A DNA stretch of 64,000 bases from NCBI RefSeq assembly GCF_900113185.1, contig NZ_FOZD01000001.1, positions 1,426,001-1,490,000 of the forward strand, written 5' to 3'. Of the stretch, positions 25,409 through 37,056 are shown one piece after another. Origin of the DNA: Agromyces sp. CF514 (GTDB lineage: Bacteria > Actinomycetota > Actinomycetes > Actinomycetales > Microbacteriaceae). The position numbers were made by a program, and so were the translations under genes. Under the pieces are notes generated by a model, which did no database searches, had not been told where the DNA came from, and saw only the letters and a program-made list of their open reading frames with translations. The first letter of the stretch is position 1; each line of letters begins with the position of its first letter.

Positions 25409-25912
25409 TCAGCGCAGCACCTCGATGAGCACGACCCACGAGTACAGGATCGCCGCGGCGATGGCGAGGATCGTCGCGACCGCGAGGAGCCAGAGCCCCA
25501 CGACGACCGCCCCGGCGAGCAGCGCGATCGCGCCGGCGAGGTAGAGGCCGAGGGGCAGCGTGCCGACGATCGACTTCGCGAGCTGCTGCGCGGGCGTTCC
25601 GTGGTGCTCGCTCGAGTCGGCCCGGATGACGCGGATCGCGTGCACCTGGAAGCCGCCGACGAGCAGCGTGAGCACCAGCACGACCCCGCCGTACACCGCG
25701 CTCGGCTGTTCGGGCGCGAGCGCCAGGCCCGTGACCGCGATCGCGAGCACGAGGGTCGCGATCCCCACGGCCGCGCGTGCCGGAAGCGTGGCGGATTTCA
25801 GGATGGTGCCGATGTTCACGGACATCGCGACGATGAGCAGGCCCGCCAGCGCCGCGGTCGCGCCCACCATCGCGACATTGAACTCGGACCACTCGTCGAG
25901 TGCCTCGGTCAT
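25409..25912 (-). CDS. Predicted five-helix membrane protein
   Basis: No family recognised. The 167 residues are mostly hydrophobic with about five membrane segments (near 13-33, 45-65, 72-90, 112-135, 140-162), preceded by a short acidic N-terminus ([11 protein letters not shown]). The ATG is at 25912. It is divergent from lysC. Confidence 0.7.
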   Translation of the reverse strand: MTEALDEWSEFNVAMVGATAALAGLLIVAMSVNIGTILKSATLPARAAVGIATLVLAIAVTGLALAPEQPSAVYGGVVLVLTLLVGGFQVHAIRVIRADSSEHHGTPAQQLAKSIVGTLPLGLYLAGAIALLAGAVVVGLWLLAVATILAIAAAILYSWVVLIEVLR

Positions 25913-25962
25913 GCCCGAACTCTAGCGCCGTCACATTGCCGGAGGGGTATACGCGCCGCACG

Positions 25963-25968
25963 TATGAT
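25963..25968 (+). promoter_or_regulatory. Possible -10 element upstream of lysC
   Basis: TATGAT, a near-consensus -10, 61 bases before the lysC start. It would give a leader of about 54 bases. No good -35 at 16-18 bases. Confidence 0.35.
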
Positions 25969-26028
25969 GGGGGTTCCGGCGTCCCGAGGTGCATTCCCGG
26001 CGCCCCCTCCCACCCCCTTGGAGACCAC

Positions 26029-27303
<1,275 letters not shown>

Positions 27304-27386
27304 GGCGCGCGCCCGCGGCATCCGTCGACTGCCGCATTTCGGGGCAAAGCTGCCAGAACAGGACGAATGCCCGCATTCGGTGCTGA

Positions 27387-28526
<1,140 letters not shown>

Positions 28527-28581
28527 GCCCGCCCGGCATCCAGCCGAAGATCCGAACGCCCGTCGGCCCCGAACCACTCGC

Positions 28582-29295
28582 ATGAGCGGAACTCGAGGCT
28601 GGCGGGCGTTCGGCGTCGCGGCGGCGTGCATCGGCGGCGGCGCGGTGCTCGGCGTGCTGCTCGCGGCTTGCGGCGGCGCACCGGCATCCGATCGCCCGGA
28701 GCACGCGTTGCCGGCCGATGCCCCCGTGGTCGCCTTCTACGGGGACTCGTACACGCTCGGCACCGGAGCGAGCTCGCCGGAGCGGCGCTGGTCGAGCATC
28801 ATCGCCGCCGGACGGGGGTGGCGCGAGTTCAACCCGAGCGTCAACGGGCTCGGCTTCGTGAACAACCGTTCGGCCTCGCTCGGCGGCCCGGCGCCCGACC
28901 TCGTCGAGGCCATCGTCGCGCACGAGCCGGCGCCCGACCTCGTGTTCGTCACGATGGGGCTGAACGACAACTTCTCGATGCCGTCGCGGGCCGACGAGAT
29001 CCGCGACGCGATCGACGGCGACCTGGCGAGGCTGTCGGAGGGCCTGCCCGACGCCCGCCTCGTCGTGGTCGAGCCGTTCTGGTACACCGACGAGCGCCCC
29101 GAGTCGGTCGAGCAGATCATCGGCTGGGTGCGATCGGGTGCCGAACGCGTCGATGCCGAGTGGATCGGCGGCGCGTCGCACTGGATCGAGGGGCATCCGG
29201 AGTGGATGGCCGCCGACGGCCTGCACCCGAACGACGACGGCTACGCCGAGATGGCCCGTCGGATGGACGCGGAGTTGCAGGCCATCGGCCTCTGA
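28582..29295 (+). CDS. SGNH/GDSL-type hydrolase lipoprotein
   Basis: Predicted surface esterase or lipase-like hydrolase of 237 residues. A signal peptide ends in the lipobox LLAAC (C30), so the mature protein is probably anchored by a lipid. SGNH features are FYGDSYT (catalytic Ser56), the block-III GLNDN with its asparagine, and DGLHPNDDGY near the C-terminus with the Asp-His pair. Its ATG is in a poor ribosome-site context. The next gene starts 23 bases later, from its own -10-like element. Confidence 0.87.
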   Translation: MSGTRGWRAFGVAAACIGGGAVLGVLLAACGGAPASDRPEHALPADAPVVAFYGDSYTLGTGASSPERRWSSIIAAGRGWREFNPSVNGLGFVNNRSASLGGPAPDLVEAIVAHEPAPDLVFVTMGLNDNFSMPSRADEIRDAIDGDLARLSEGLPDARLVVVEPFWYTDERPESVEQIIGWVRSGAERVDAEWIGGASHWIEGHPEWMAADGLHPNDDGYAEMARRMDAELQAIGL

Positions 29296-29304
29296 CCCGC
29301 CGCC

Positions 29305-29317
29305 TATGCTGGCCGAC
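29305..29317 (+). promoter_or_regulatory. -10 element (TATGCT) of the GGDEF-EAL gene
   Basis: TATGCT at 29305-29310, then seven bases and ATG 29318. Leaderless or nearly so; this favours ATG 29318 over the in-frame ATG 29306, which lies inside the -10. Confidence 0.45.
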
Positions 29318-31705
29318 ATGGGGGAGACGCGGTACTCGCGGTGGGAACTGTCGTTCCTCGTCGCAGCCTGGGTGGTGTTCGTCGCGTCGGTCGTGCGGGC
29401 GCTGCAGGTGGTGCTGGTCGAACTGCACCCCGCCCTGCTCGTCGTGCTCGCCGTCGAGGTGGGGGCCATCGCGGCGGCGTCGACCTTCCGGATCGCGATC
29501 GCCGACACCGCCGCAGTGCCGATGGTCGGCATGGCGGCGTCGCTGCTCGTGCTGACGGTGGCCGCGGAGTGGCCGCTCGCGGGGGCGGGGGTGTTCGGGC
29601 TCGGCATCTTCCTCGGCTACTCGGTGCTGCTGCGCAGCCCCGTGCGAGCCGGTTATGCGGCGGGCGTCGCCTCGCTCGCGGCGTTCGCCTATCTCTGGTC
29701 GGTGCAGGCGCTGACCGCGCTCGCGTGGCCGCCGCCGATCGCGCTCGCCGTCGGCGTCGCCGTGTACCTGCTCGTGATCCTCACGGTGGAGGCGGCACGC
29801 CAACGCTGGCGTTGGACCCTCGACGGAAGCGTCGGGTTCTCGGCGGTGCGACCCGTGCGGCTCGTCGCGGTCTGGGCCATGATCACCGGCCTGGCCGTGC
29901 TGGTCTGGGGACTCGCTCGCGTCGTGGTCGGATGGCCGGAGGTGTCGACCGCGTCGTTGGTGGCCGCGCTGATCATGGTCGCGGGCGCCATGGCCTTCCT
30001 CGCCGTCGCGCCGCTCCGACGCCTGCGCGAGGCGACGGTGCGCCTCGACCACGTCGTCGAGGCCGCACGCGACCTGCCGTGGGCGCAGGTCGACGACGTC
30101 GAGGCGCACCTCGTCGACCTGGCGCGGGAGGCGGTGCGCGCCGAGTCGGTCGCCCTCGGCACGCGACGGGCCTCGGAATCCGAGATCGAGGCGATCGTGC
30201 TCGACGCCGAGGGCGACCTGCTGCACCTGGTCGCGACGCGGCCGCTGAACGCGCTCGCGTTCTCGGCGAACGACCGTCGCGTGCTCGACTCGCTCGCGCA
30301 CATGGGCTCGGTCGTCATGCAGTCGAGGGCCGACATCCGCCAGCTCGAGCGTCGTGCGGGCTCGGACAGCCTCACGGGACTGCCGAACCATCGGGCGTTC
30401 CAGGACCACCTCGAGGCCGCGAACGAGGCACGGGGCGTCGACGGTGCGACGGGCCTCGCCGTGCTCTACGTCGACGTCGACGACTTCAAGGACCTCAACG
30501 ACCATCTGGGCCACCGGTTCGGCGACCACGTGCTGCAGTCCGTGGCCGCCAGGCTCGTGGAGTCGGTGCGGCCGGGCGACGTCGTCGCCAGACTCGGAGG
30601 CGACGAGTTCGCCGTGATCCTCTCGCCGCTCGCCTCCAGTGACGAGGCGCGGTCGATCGCGGACCGGCTCCTGGCGCGCTCGGGCGAGGTCATCGAGCTC
30701 GACGGCATGGCCGTGCTGCCGAGCCTGAGCGTCGGCGTCGCGTACTCGGAGCATCGCGAAGATGACGTCGCCGCACTCGTGGACGAGGCCGATCGCATGA
30801 TGCTCTCGGTCAAGCGCGCGGCGAAGGAGGAGACCTCGCCGCGGATGGGCAACGTGGGCATGACGACCCGACGATCGGGCCGCATCAACGACGTCGTGGA
30901 GCACATGATCGACGTCGACGGGCACCGTCTCGCGTTCCAGCCGGTGGTCAGCCTCATCGCCGACCGGGTCTGGGCGTTCGAGGCGCTCCTCAGGGTGCGC
31001 GATGCCAACGGCTCGCCGATCTCGCCCGACATGTTCGTCGAGGCGGCCAAGCAGCTCGGGCGGTTCAACGAGCTGACCGAGCAGATCGTGCATCGGGCCC
31101 TCGCGGGCGCTCGGAGGTTCGTCTCCCTGGAGTCGACGGTCGCATGCGTGACGGTGAACATCGACGCGGGGCAGATGCTGCCCGGCGAGCTCGGCGGGTT
31201 CCTCGAAGGCGTGGTCGAGGAGTACCCCGAGGTGCAGCTCTGCCTCGAGCTCAACGAGCGCTCGGTGCTCACGGCCGACGACGAGATGCGCGCCCAGATC
31301 GCGCGACTCCGGGCCCGCGGCATCCTGATCGCCCTCGACGACTACGGTTCGGACCGGTCATCGGTCGCCTCGCTGGTCCGGGTGCCGATGGACATCCTCA
31401 AGATCGATCGCGCACTCTCGGACTCGTTGACCGAGCCGGCGCAGGTCGCGGTGCTCCGCGCGCTTCAGGAGTTCGGGGACACGCTCGACTACTCGATGGT
31501 CGTCGAGGGCGTCGAGGATGCCGCCTCGGCCGCGGCCCTGCGCGAGATCGGGGTGCGCAGCGCGCAGGGGTACTACTACGGCGTGCCGATGACGGTCGAT
31601 GCGACGGCTGAGCGCCTTCGACGTCACGGTGCGCGCGCCGTGCTCGACGGCCAGGAGCTGCGCGAGCTCGTCGAGATGCAGCAGTTCGAGGGACCTACTC
31701 CGTAG
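29318..31705 (+). CDS. Membrane-bound GGDEF-EAL cyclic-di-GMP turnover protein
   Basis: 795 residues: about six or seven N-terminal membrane helices (12-235), a linker with a GAF-like segment (about 250-350), a GGDEF domain with intact RLGGDEF (near 425-431), and an EAL domain with EALLR (near 554-558). The product-inhibition site RPGD sits five residues before GGDEF. The EAL domain keeps ELNE, LDDYG, KIDR, VVEGVED and QGYYYG, so both cyclase and phosphodiesterase activity are possible. It precedes a convergent GH18-like gene and a processive glycosyltransferase, a typical target of c-di-GMP control. Confidence 0.93.
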   Translation: MGETRYSRWELSFLVAAWVVFVASVVRALQVVLVELHPALLVVLAVEVGAIAAASTFRIAIADTAAVPMVGMAASLLVLTVAAEWPLAGAGVFGLGIFLGYSVLLRSPVRAGYAAGVASLAAFAYLWSVQALTALAWPPPIALAVGVAVYLLVILTVEAARQRWRWTLDGSVGFSAVRPVRLVAVWAMITGLAVLVWGLARVVVGWPEVSTASLVAALIMVAGAMAFLAVAPLRRLREATVRLDHVVEAARDLPWAQVDDVEAHLVDLAREAVRAESVALGTRRASESEIEAIVLDAEGDLLHLVATRPLNALAFSANDRRVLDSLAHMGSVVMQSRADIRQLERRAGSDSLTGLPNHRAFQDHLEAANEARGVDGATGLAVLYVDVDDFKDLNDHLGHRFGDHVLQSVAARLVESVRPGDVVARLGGDEFAVILSPLASSDEARSIADRLLARSGEVIELDGMAVLPSLSVGVAYSEHREDDVAALVDEADRMMLSVKRAAKEETSPRMGNVGMTTRRSGRINDVVEHMIDVDGHRLAFQPVVSLIADRVWAFEALLRVRDANGSPISPDMFVEAAKQLGRFNELTEQIVHRALAGARRFVSLESTVACVTVNIDAGQMLPGELGGFLEGVVEEYPEVQLCLELNERSVLTADDEMRAQIARLRARGILIALDDYGSDRSSVASLVRVPMDILKIDRALSDSLTEPAQVAVLRALQEFGDTLDYSMVVEGVEDAASAAALREIGVRSAQGYYYGVPMTVDATAERLRRHGARAVLDGQELRELVEMQQFEGPTP

Positions 31706-33307
31706 TCGGCGCGCCGTCGGGGCCGTCGGGTCGGCTGCAGGCTCTTCGACGGCCGCCGACGGGTCGACGGGGGCGGCCGTCACGTCGGCCGGGTCGATCG
31801 CGGCCCACGGGGAGCTGTCGGGGTCGACCTCGGACTCGCGGGGGCTGTCGCCCTGCGTCCACCACTTCGCCTCGTAGGGGAGCCCGTCGAAGAGCACCCG
31901 GTCGCCCTGGTTGTAGATCGCGTCGCCCTGCCACTCGGGATACGTGCCGGGCGGCACCGTCGGCATCGGGATCGGGGTCTCGCCGGGCAGCACCGGGCCG
32001 ATGAGGGTCCACGGCGTCTCGAACTCCTGCAGCACGGGGTTGTCGGGCACGTCGCCCTTCGTCCACCACTTCGCCTCGTAGACGTTCTGCCGCCAGACCA
32101 CCTTCGAGCCCGCGCGGTACGACGTGCTCTCGTCCCAGATCGGGTAGGGGCTGGTCGCCGGGTCGTCGGTCGGCACCGGCGGCAGGGTCTCGGGCGCCGT
32201 CGTCGCGCCGACGCCGGCGAGCGGTCGCCCGTCGAGGTCGGCGCCCAGCACCTCCGCGTAGGTCTGGTCGCCCTGATCGACGCCGCTGCACGAATCCGAC
32301 ACGCGCTCGAGGTCGTAGTAGTTCGGCCCGCAGGTCACGTCGCGGTTCAACGACCACATCGAGGTGCGGCCGATGCGCTCCTGCACGACGAAGGCGTTGA
32401 CCGTGGCGGCATCCTCGAGGGTGAAGACCTCGTCGACCACGTCGTTCTGGCCGATCATGGGCGTCGCGCCGATCTTGCCCCACAGGGTCGCATCGGTGAG
32501 CGGCGTGTCGTTGCGGTCGTACAGGATGCCGAGCTGGCGGTGCGCGGCCTGCAGCGCATCGACCGAGGCGTCGCCCATCGACTGCGTCTCGGGCTTGCTC
32601 TCGCCGTAGTTCATGGTCATCACGTTGAGGCCGGCGAGGTCGACGCCCTCCGCCAGCATCTTCGCGACGAGGTCGGTGCCGTCGGGCGTGAGCCCGTCTG
32701 GCGTGACCGGCAGGGTCAGCCAGACGTCGACGGGGTCCCCGGCGGCCGCGCGCTGCTCCTGCAGCTCTGCGACGGCCTTCGCGCGACGCTCGATCGACGC
32801 GGCATCGGTGAGCGCGTCGCCCTCGAGGTCGAGGTCGATCGCCGACGTGTCGTAGCGGTCGAGCACCGCGGCGTAGGCGTCGACGAGGCGGGACTCGTCG
32901 GCGCAGGCGACCGCGAGTTCGTCGTTCAACTGCCCGCCGAACGAGACGAGCACCTCGCCGCCCTGCTTCTGCACTCTGGCGATGCGGCGATCGAGGTCGA
33001 GCGTGGTCTCGGCCTCGTCGAGCGAGTACGCCGCACCCCACGAGGGCACGCACGGATCGTCGGTCGAGGCGACGACGAACGAGAGCACGACGTCCTGGTC
33101 GGCCTCTCCGCGCGGCTGCTCGAATGCGAAGAACGGCGTGGCCGTGACGTCGACGTACGCGGCGAACCACGGCTCGCTGGTCTTCGACCTGCTGTCCTCG
33201 AACCAGCGCCAGCCCTGGAACCCGGCGAAGACGAGGGCCGCGATCACGGCGACCAGCACGGTCAGGCGCACGGGTGAGACGTGACGCCCGGGGAATCGCT
33301 TCGACAT
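31358..33307 (-). CDS. Membrane-anchored GH18-like protein with two CBM5/12 modules
   Basis: One N-terminal membrane helix (about 14-32) anchors an extracellular GH18-like domain. VLVSFGG and SAIDLDLEG correspond to the SxGG and DxxDxDxE chitinase motifs, with the catalytic glutamate kept but the first aspartate replaced by serine. Two chitin-binding modules of the CBM5/12 type follow (each with a Y-x-x-G-x-x-V core and an EAKWWT(K/Q)GD end). GAGGG precedes ATG 33307. The open frame runs 348 bases antisense into the GGDEF-EAL gene; the natural end is probably near 31695 if one base is missing (see finding). Likely role: binding or trimming a beta-1,4-linked amino-sugar polymer. Confidence 0.82.
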   Translation of the reverse strand: MSKRFPGRHVSPVRLTVLVAVIAALVFAGFQGWRWFEDSRSKTSEPWFAAYVDVTATPFFAFEQPRGEADQDVVLSFVVASTDDPCVPSWGAAYSLDEAETTLDLDRRIARVQKQGGEVLVSFGGQLNDELAVACADESRLVDAYAAVLDRYDTSAIDLDLEGDALTDAASIERRAKAVAELQEQRAAAGDPVDVWLTLPVTPDGLTPDGTDLVAKMLAEGVDLAGLNVMTMNYGESKPETQSMGDASVDALQAAHRQLGILYDRNDTPLTDATLWGKIGATPMIGQNDVVDEVFTLEDAATVNAFVVQERIGRTSMWSLNRDVTCGPNYYDLERVSDSCSGVDQGDQTYAEVLGADLDGRPLAGVGATTAPETLPPVPTDDPATSPYPIWDESTSYRAGSKVVWRQNVYEAKWWTKGDVPDNPVLQEFETPWTLIGPVLPGETPIPMPTVPPGTYPEWQGDAIYNQGDRVLFDGLPYEAKWWTQGDSPRESEVDPDSSPWAAIDPADVTAAPVDPSAAVEEPAADPTAPTARRLRSRSLELLHLDELAQLLAVEHGARTVTSKALSRRIDRHRHAVVVPLRAAHPDLAQGRGRGGILDALDDHRVVERVPELLKRAEHRDLRRLGQRVRECAIDLEDVHRHPDQRGDR

Positions 33308-33422
33308 GGCCCTCGCAGGGTTGAGGATGTGGAACGGCAGCGGGCAGCCGTACGCACCATGCTCGAGCCCCCTATCGTATCCTACAGACGTTGTTCCATT
33401 CGAAACGGTTACGGGGGGCCGG

Positions 33423-35798
33423 ATGACCGACGACGAGATCGCTCCGCGTGCACGGAAGCGCCAATGGGGTGCCGAGCGGCGATCGGAGCCGATGTCGATC
33501 GTGCACGCGCGCCCGAGCGTGGCGAAGATCGCCTGGGGTCGCATCGCGATCGTGCTGACCGTGGTCTTCTGGCTGATCTACGTGGTCACGACGATCATCC
33601 GCGAGTTCATCGAGGCGCCCGGCGGGTTCCGCTTCACGATGGAGGCCATCGGCTACCTGATCGTGGTGACGTTCCTGACGTTCTCGGCGTCGATGTACCT
33701 GCTCGCCCGCCAGGGCGCGCTCTACCGGTTCCGCGATCATCGACGCGTGCCGCGGGCCGAGATCGACCGGCACTTCCGCCACCACGCGGGTGGCATCACG
33801 GTGCTCGTGCCCTCGTACGCCGAGGAGCCGGGCGTCGTGCGCGGCACGCTCTGGTCGGCCGCGCTGCAGGAGTACGCGGATCTGCGCGTCGTGCTGCTCG
33901 TCGACGATCCCGTGGTGCCGAAGACCGACGAGGACCGCGTGCGGCTCGAGGCCACGCTCGCCCTGCCCGGGCAGATCGAGGACGCGCTGCGCGGCCCTTC
34001 GGCCAGGTTCGCGGGGGCGCGCGAGGCGTTCGAGCGGGGCATCCGGGACGGCGGTCAGGTCACGGCGTCGCAGCTGGCGGGCCTCGCCGACGACTACGAG
34101 TCCGCCGCGGTCTGGCTCGAGACGATGGCCGACGAGGAGCCCGTGGTCGACCACGTCGACGAGTTCTTCGTCGACCAGGTGCTCATGGGCCTCGCCTCCG
34201 AGCTGCGCCTGAGCCTGCTCGCGCTGCGCGCCGCGATCGACCAGCAGGCGCTGCCCTCGGCGGACCGCATGCTCGAGCTGCACCTTCGGCTCGAACGCAT
34301 CTTCTCGGTGAAGGCGTCGTCGTTCCAGCGCAAGCGCTACGCCTCGCTCTCGCACGAGGCGAACAAGGCGATGAACCTCAACGCGTACATCGGGCTCATG
34401 GGCCGGGGGTGGCGCACCGAGGAGTCCGCCGCCGGAACGCTGCTGCGCCGCGTGGAGGACCTCTCGCAGGCCGACTTCTTCGTGCCGGACACGACCTACC
34501 TGCTGACGCTCGACGCCGACTCGCTGCTGCTGCGCGACTACTGCGTGCGGCTCGTGTACTTCCTCGAGGAGCCGGGCAACGAGCGCGTCGCGGTGACGCA
34601 GACGCCGTACTCGTCGTTCCGTGGCGCCCCGACCCGCATCGAGCGCATCGCCGGGGCCACGACCGACCTGCAGCACATCCTGCATCAGGGCATGAGCTAT
34701 TACGGCGCGACGTTCTGGGTGGGCGCGAACGCCGTGATCCGCAAGCGCGCGATCGAGGACATCGTCGAGATCGAGACGGTCGGCGGCTTCGAGATCGCCA
34801 CGTACATCCAGGACCGCACGGTCATCGAGGACACCGAGTCGAGCATCGACCTCGGCGCGCACGGCTGGACCCTCATCAACTACCCCGAACGGCTCAGCTA
34901 CTCGGCGACGCCGCCCGACTTCGGCTCGCTCGTCGTGCAGCGGCGGCGCTGGGCGAACGGCGGCCTGCTCATCATGCCGAAGCTGTGGAAGCAGGCGCGC
35001 GACCGCAGGTTCCGCCGCGAACGCATCCTCGTGCGCGAGATGTGGCTGCGCACGAACTACATGGCGTCGATCGCCTGGGCGAGCTTCGGCCTGCTGTTCC
35101 TGCTCGCCTACCCCTACGACAGCCGCCTGCTCTCACCCGTGGTGTTCCTCGCTGCCCTGCCGTACTTCATCGCGATGGGCAGCGACCTGCGCTACTGCGG
35201 GCACCGGTTCTCGGACATCTTCCGCATCTACGGGTTCAACCTCGTGCTGCTGCCGGTGAACCTCGCGGGCGTGCTGAAGTCGATGCAGCAGGCGCTCACC
35301 GGCGAGAAGATCCCGTTCGTGCGCACCCCGAAGGTCAAGGACCGCACGGCGGCGCCCGCGATCTACGTCATCACGCCGTACCTGATCGTCGCGTTCTCGC
35401 TGCTGACCCTCTGGCGTGACGTGCTCGCGCAGAACTGGGGCAACGCGGCCTTCGCGGCGTTCAACGCGGTGCTCGCGTTCTACGCGATCCGCGCCTACAT
35501 CGGCATCCGCAACTCGTTCGTCGACATCTGGCTGGGCATGCTCAACTGGCTCTACGTGCCCGATCGCAAGCAGGCGAAGGCTTCGGATGCCGCGGGCGCG
35601 CCGGGTGCGGGTGCGGCGGCCGCGGGGGTCGCCGGTGCTGCGGCCGGTTCGGCCGGGCCCGCGGGCGAGGCGCCGCCGGCGGCTCCGAAGCCCGTCGACT
35701 GGGAGGGCATCCTGTACCACGGCGATCGTCGCCTGAACCGGGACCTGCGTCGCGACAACGACCGGCGTCGCAGGGCGGGCTCGCGCGCCGGGTCCTGA
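33423..35798 (+). CDS. Processive family 2 glycosyltransferase (cellulose/chitin-synthase-like)
   Basis: 791 residues. Two N-terminal membrane helices (about 40-60, 73-95) precede a cytosolic GT-A domain, then about five C-terminal helices (550-700). The catalytic residues of processive beta-glycosyltransferases are in place: VDD near 160-162, LDADS near 363-367, a third acidic motif in the ED region near 475, and QRRRW at 506-510 (QxxRW). A long charged insertion (about 170-300) separates the first two motifs. The C-terminus is an Arg/Asp-rich cytosolic tail. It is divergent from the GH18-like gene 116 bases away. The polymer is unknown; chitin-, cellulose- or PNAG-like polymers are candidates. 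Confidence 0.87.
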   Translation: MTDDEIAPRARKRQWGAERRSEPMSIVHARPSVAKIAWGRIAIVLTVVFWLIYVVTTIIREFIEAPGGFRFTMEAIGYLIVVTFLTFSASMYLLARQGALYRFRDHRRVPRAEIDRHFRHHAGGITVLVPSYAEEPGVVRGTLWSAALQEYADLRVVLLVDDPVVPKTDEDRVRLEATLALPGQIEDALRGPSARFAGAREAFERGIRDGGQVTASQLAGLADDYESAAVWLETMADEEPVVDHVDEFFVDQVLMGLASELRLSLLALRAAIDQQALPSADRMLELHLRLERIFSVKASSFQRKRYASLSHEANKAMNLNAYIGLMGRGWRTEESAAGTLLRRVEDLSQADFFVPDTTYLLTLDADSLLLRDYCVRLVYFLEEPGNERVAVTQTPYSSFRGAPTRIERIAGATTDLQHILHQGMSYYGATFWVGANAVIRKRAIEDIVEIETVGGFEIATYIQDRTVIEDTESSIDLGAHGWTLINYPERLSYSATPPDFGSLVVQRRRWANGGLLIMPKLWKQARDRRFRRERILVREMWLRTNYMASIAWASFGLLFLLAYPYDSRLLSPVVFLAALPYFIAMGSDLRYCGHRFSDIFRIYGFNLVLLPVNLAGVLKSMQQALTGEKIPFVRTPKVKDRTAAPAIYVITPYLIVAFSLLTLWRDVLAQNWGNAAFAAFNAVLAFYAIRAYIGIRNSFVDIWLGMLNWLYVPDRKQAKASDAAGAPGAGAAAAGVAGAAAGSAGPAGEAPPAAPKPVDWEGILYHGDRRLNRDLRRDNDRRRRAGSRAGS

Positions 35799-35824
35799 GC
35801 GCGGGCCACGCCGACGACGGCGAC

Positions 35825-35854
35825 GGATGCCGCGGGCGGCCGCCCGCGGCATCC
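35825..35854. terminator. Perfect 30-base palindrome between convergent genes
   Basis: Left arm GGATGCCGCGGGCGG and its exact complement, with no loop bases, 26 bases after the glycosyltransferase stop and before the RidA stop on the other strand. Probably a bidirectional terminator. Both arms carry the window-wide GGATGCCGC motif. Confidence 0.6.
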
Positions 35855-35881
35855 GGATCCGTCGTCTCGGCGTGCCGTGCG

Positions 35882-36265
35882 TCAGCCCTGGGGGATCGCG
35901 GCGACCACGTCGATCTCGACGAGGATGTTCGCGAGGCGCGAGCCGACCGTGGTGCGCACGGGGTAGGGCTCGGTGAAGAACTCGGCGTAGGCGACGTTGT
36001 ACTCGGCGAAGTCGGCGAGGTCCTCGAGGTGCGCGGTGACCTTCACGACGTCGTCGAACGTCAGGCCGTACTCCGCGAGCACGGCGCCGATGTTGCGCAG
36101 CACCTGGCGGGTCTGCTCGGCGGCGCCGCCCTCGACGACGAGGCCGGTGGCCGGGTCCTGGGGGCCGAAGCCCGCGGTGTACAGGAAGCCGTTCGCGACG
36201 ACGCCGTGGCTGTAGGGGCCGGCGGGCTTGGGCGCGTTCGAGAGGGTGACGGCGGTCTTGGGCAT
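35882..36265 (-). CDS. ridA: RidA-family enamine/imine deaminase
   Basis: 127 residues of the RidA (YjgF/YER057c/UK114) family, which hydrolyses reactive enamine/imine intermediates released by PLP enzymes. GPYSHGV, the conserved R in PVRTTVGS, and the C-terminal VEIDVVAAIP are visible. AGGA precedes the ATG. It is the last gene of a minus-strand group with a D-serine-dehydratase-like enzyme, whose products are exactly such enamines, which makes the assignment functionally coherent. Confidence 0.92.
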   Translation of the reverse strand: MPKTAVTLSNAPKPAGPYSHGVVANGFLYTAGFGPQDPATGLVVEGGAAEQTRQVLRNIGAVLAEYGLTFDDVVKVTAHLEDLADFAEYNVAYAEFFTEPYPVRTTVGSRLANILVEIDVVAAIPQG

Positions 36266-36323
36266 GGGTTCCTCCGGTGGTGTTTCGGTTTCGGTCGGTG
36301 GTCAGCGGTCTGTGGTCGGCGGG

Positions 36324-37055
36324 TCAGGCGATCTCTGCGGAGATCGCCGCGGCGGCCTCGCGGAGCGCGGGCAGGTGACGTTTCAGCTGGTCGAGGTCGG
36401 CGACCATGCGCACAGCGGTGACCGAGATGGCGCCGACGACGCCGAGCGGGCTCTCGATCGGCACGGCGAGGCAGTTGACGTACGGCTCGAACTCGCGGTC
36501 GTCGGTGGCCCAGCCGCGGGCGCGCACGCGCACGAGCTCGTCGTCGAGGTGTTCGCGCGTCGTGATCGTGAGGTCGGTGTAGCGCTCCCAGGTGACGCCG
36601 TCGAGCACGGCGTCGCGGCGCGGCACGTCGAGGTTCGCGAGGATCGCCTTGCCGACCGCCGAGCAGTAGGGGATCACCGCCTTGCCGATGCGCGAGTACA
36701 TGCGCACGCCCGACTCGTCCTCGGCCTTGTCGACGTAGACGATCGACCGGTCCATGAGGGCTGCGAGGTGCACGGTGTTGCCCGTGCGCCGCTGGAGGCG
36801 ACGCACGTGCTCGGCGCCGACATCGCGCAGGTCGAGCGATTCGAGCGCCTCCTTCGAGAGGGCGGCGAGGCGCGTGCCGAGCGTGTAGCGGCCGTTGCCG
36901 CGGCGGCGCACCCAGCCCACCTCCTCGAGCGCCTGCAGCTCGCGGAACATCGTCGAGCGGTGCAGGTCGAACGCCTCGGCGAGTTCGGCGACGGTGCGCG
37001 GGTCGGCGGCGATCGCGTCGATGATGCGCGCGGCGCGGGTGACGGACTGCGACAT
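36324..37055 (-). CDS. IclR-family transcriptional regulator
   Basis: 243 residues: an N-terminal winged helix (about 1-65, TVAELAEAFDLHRSTMFRELQALEEVGWV) and a C-terminal IclR effector domain (70-240) with the typical SAVGKAILA and YVNCLAVPI motifs. It starts one base after the deacylase stop (TGACATG). It probably controls the surrounding D-amino-acid genes. The palindrome GTTGCA-5-TGCAAC at 40100-40116 in the divergent promoter region is a candidate operator. Confidence 0.9.
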   Translation of the reverse strand: MSQSVTRAARIIDAIAADPRTVAELAEAFDLHRSTMFRELQALEEVGWVRRRGNGRYTLGTRLAALSKEALESLDLRDVGAEHVRRLQRRTGNTVHLAALMDRSIVYVDKAEDESGVRMYSRIGKAVIPYCSAVGKAILANLDVPRRDAVLDGVTWERYTDLTITTREHLDDELVRVRARGWATDDREFEPYVNCLAVPIESPLGVVGAISVTAVRMVADLDQLKRHLPALREAAAAISAEIA

Positions 37056-37056
37056 G

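Noticed and set aside
33281..35419. A 712-codon frame overlapping the glycosyltransferase
   Set aside because: Low-complexity Arg/Ala/Gly translation; the overlapping frame has full GT2 motifs.
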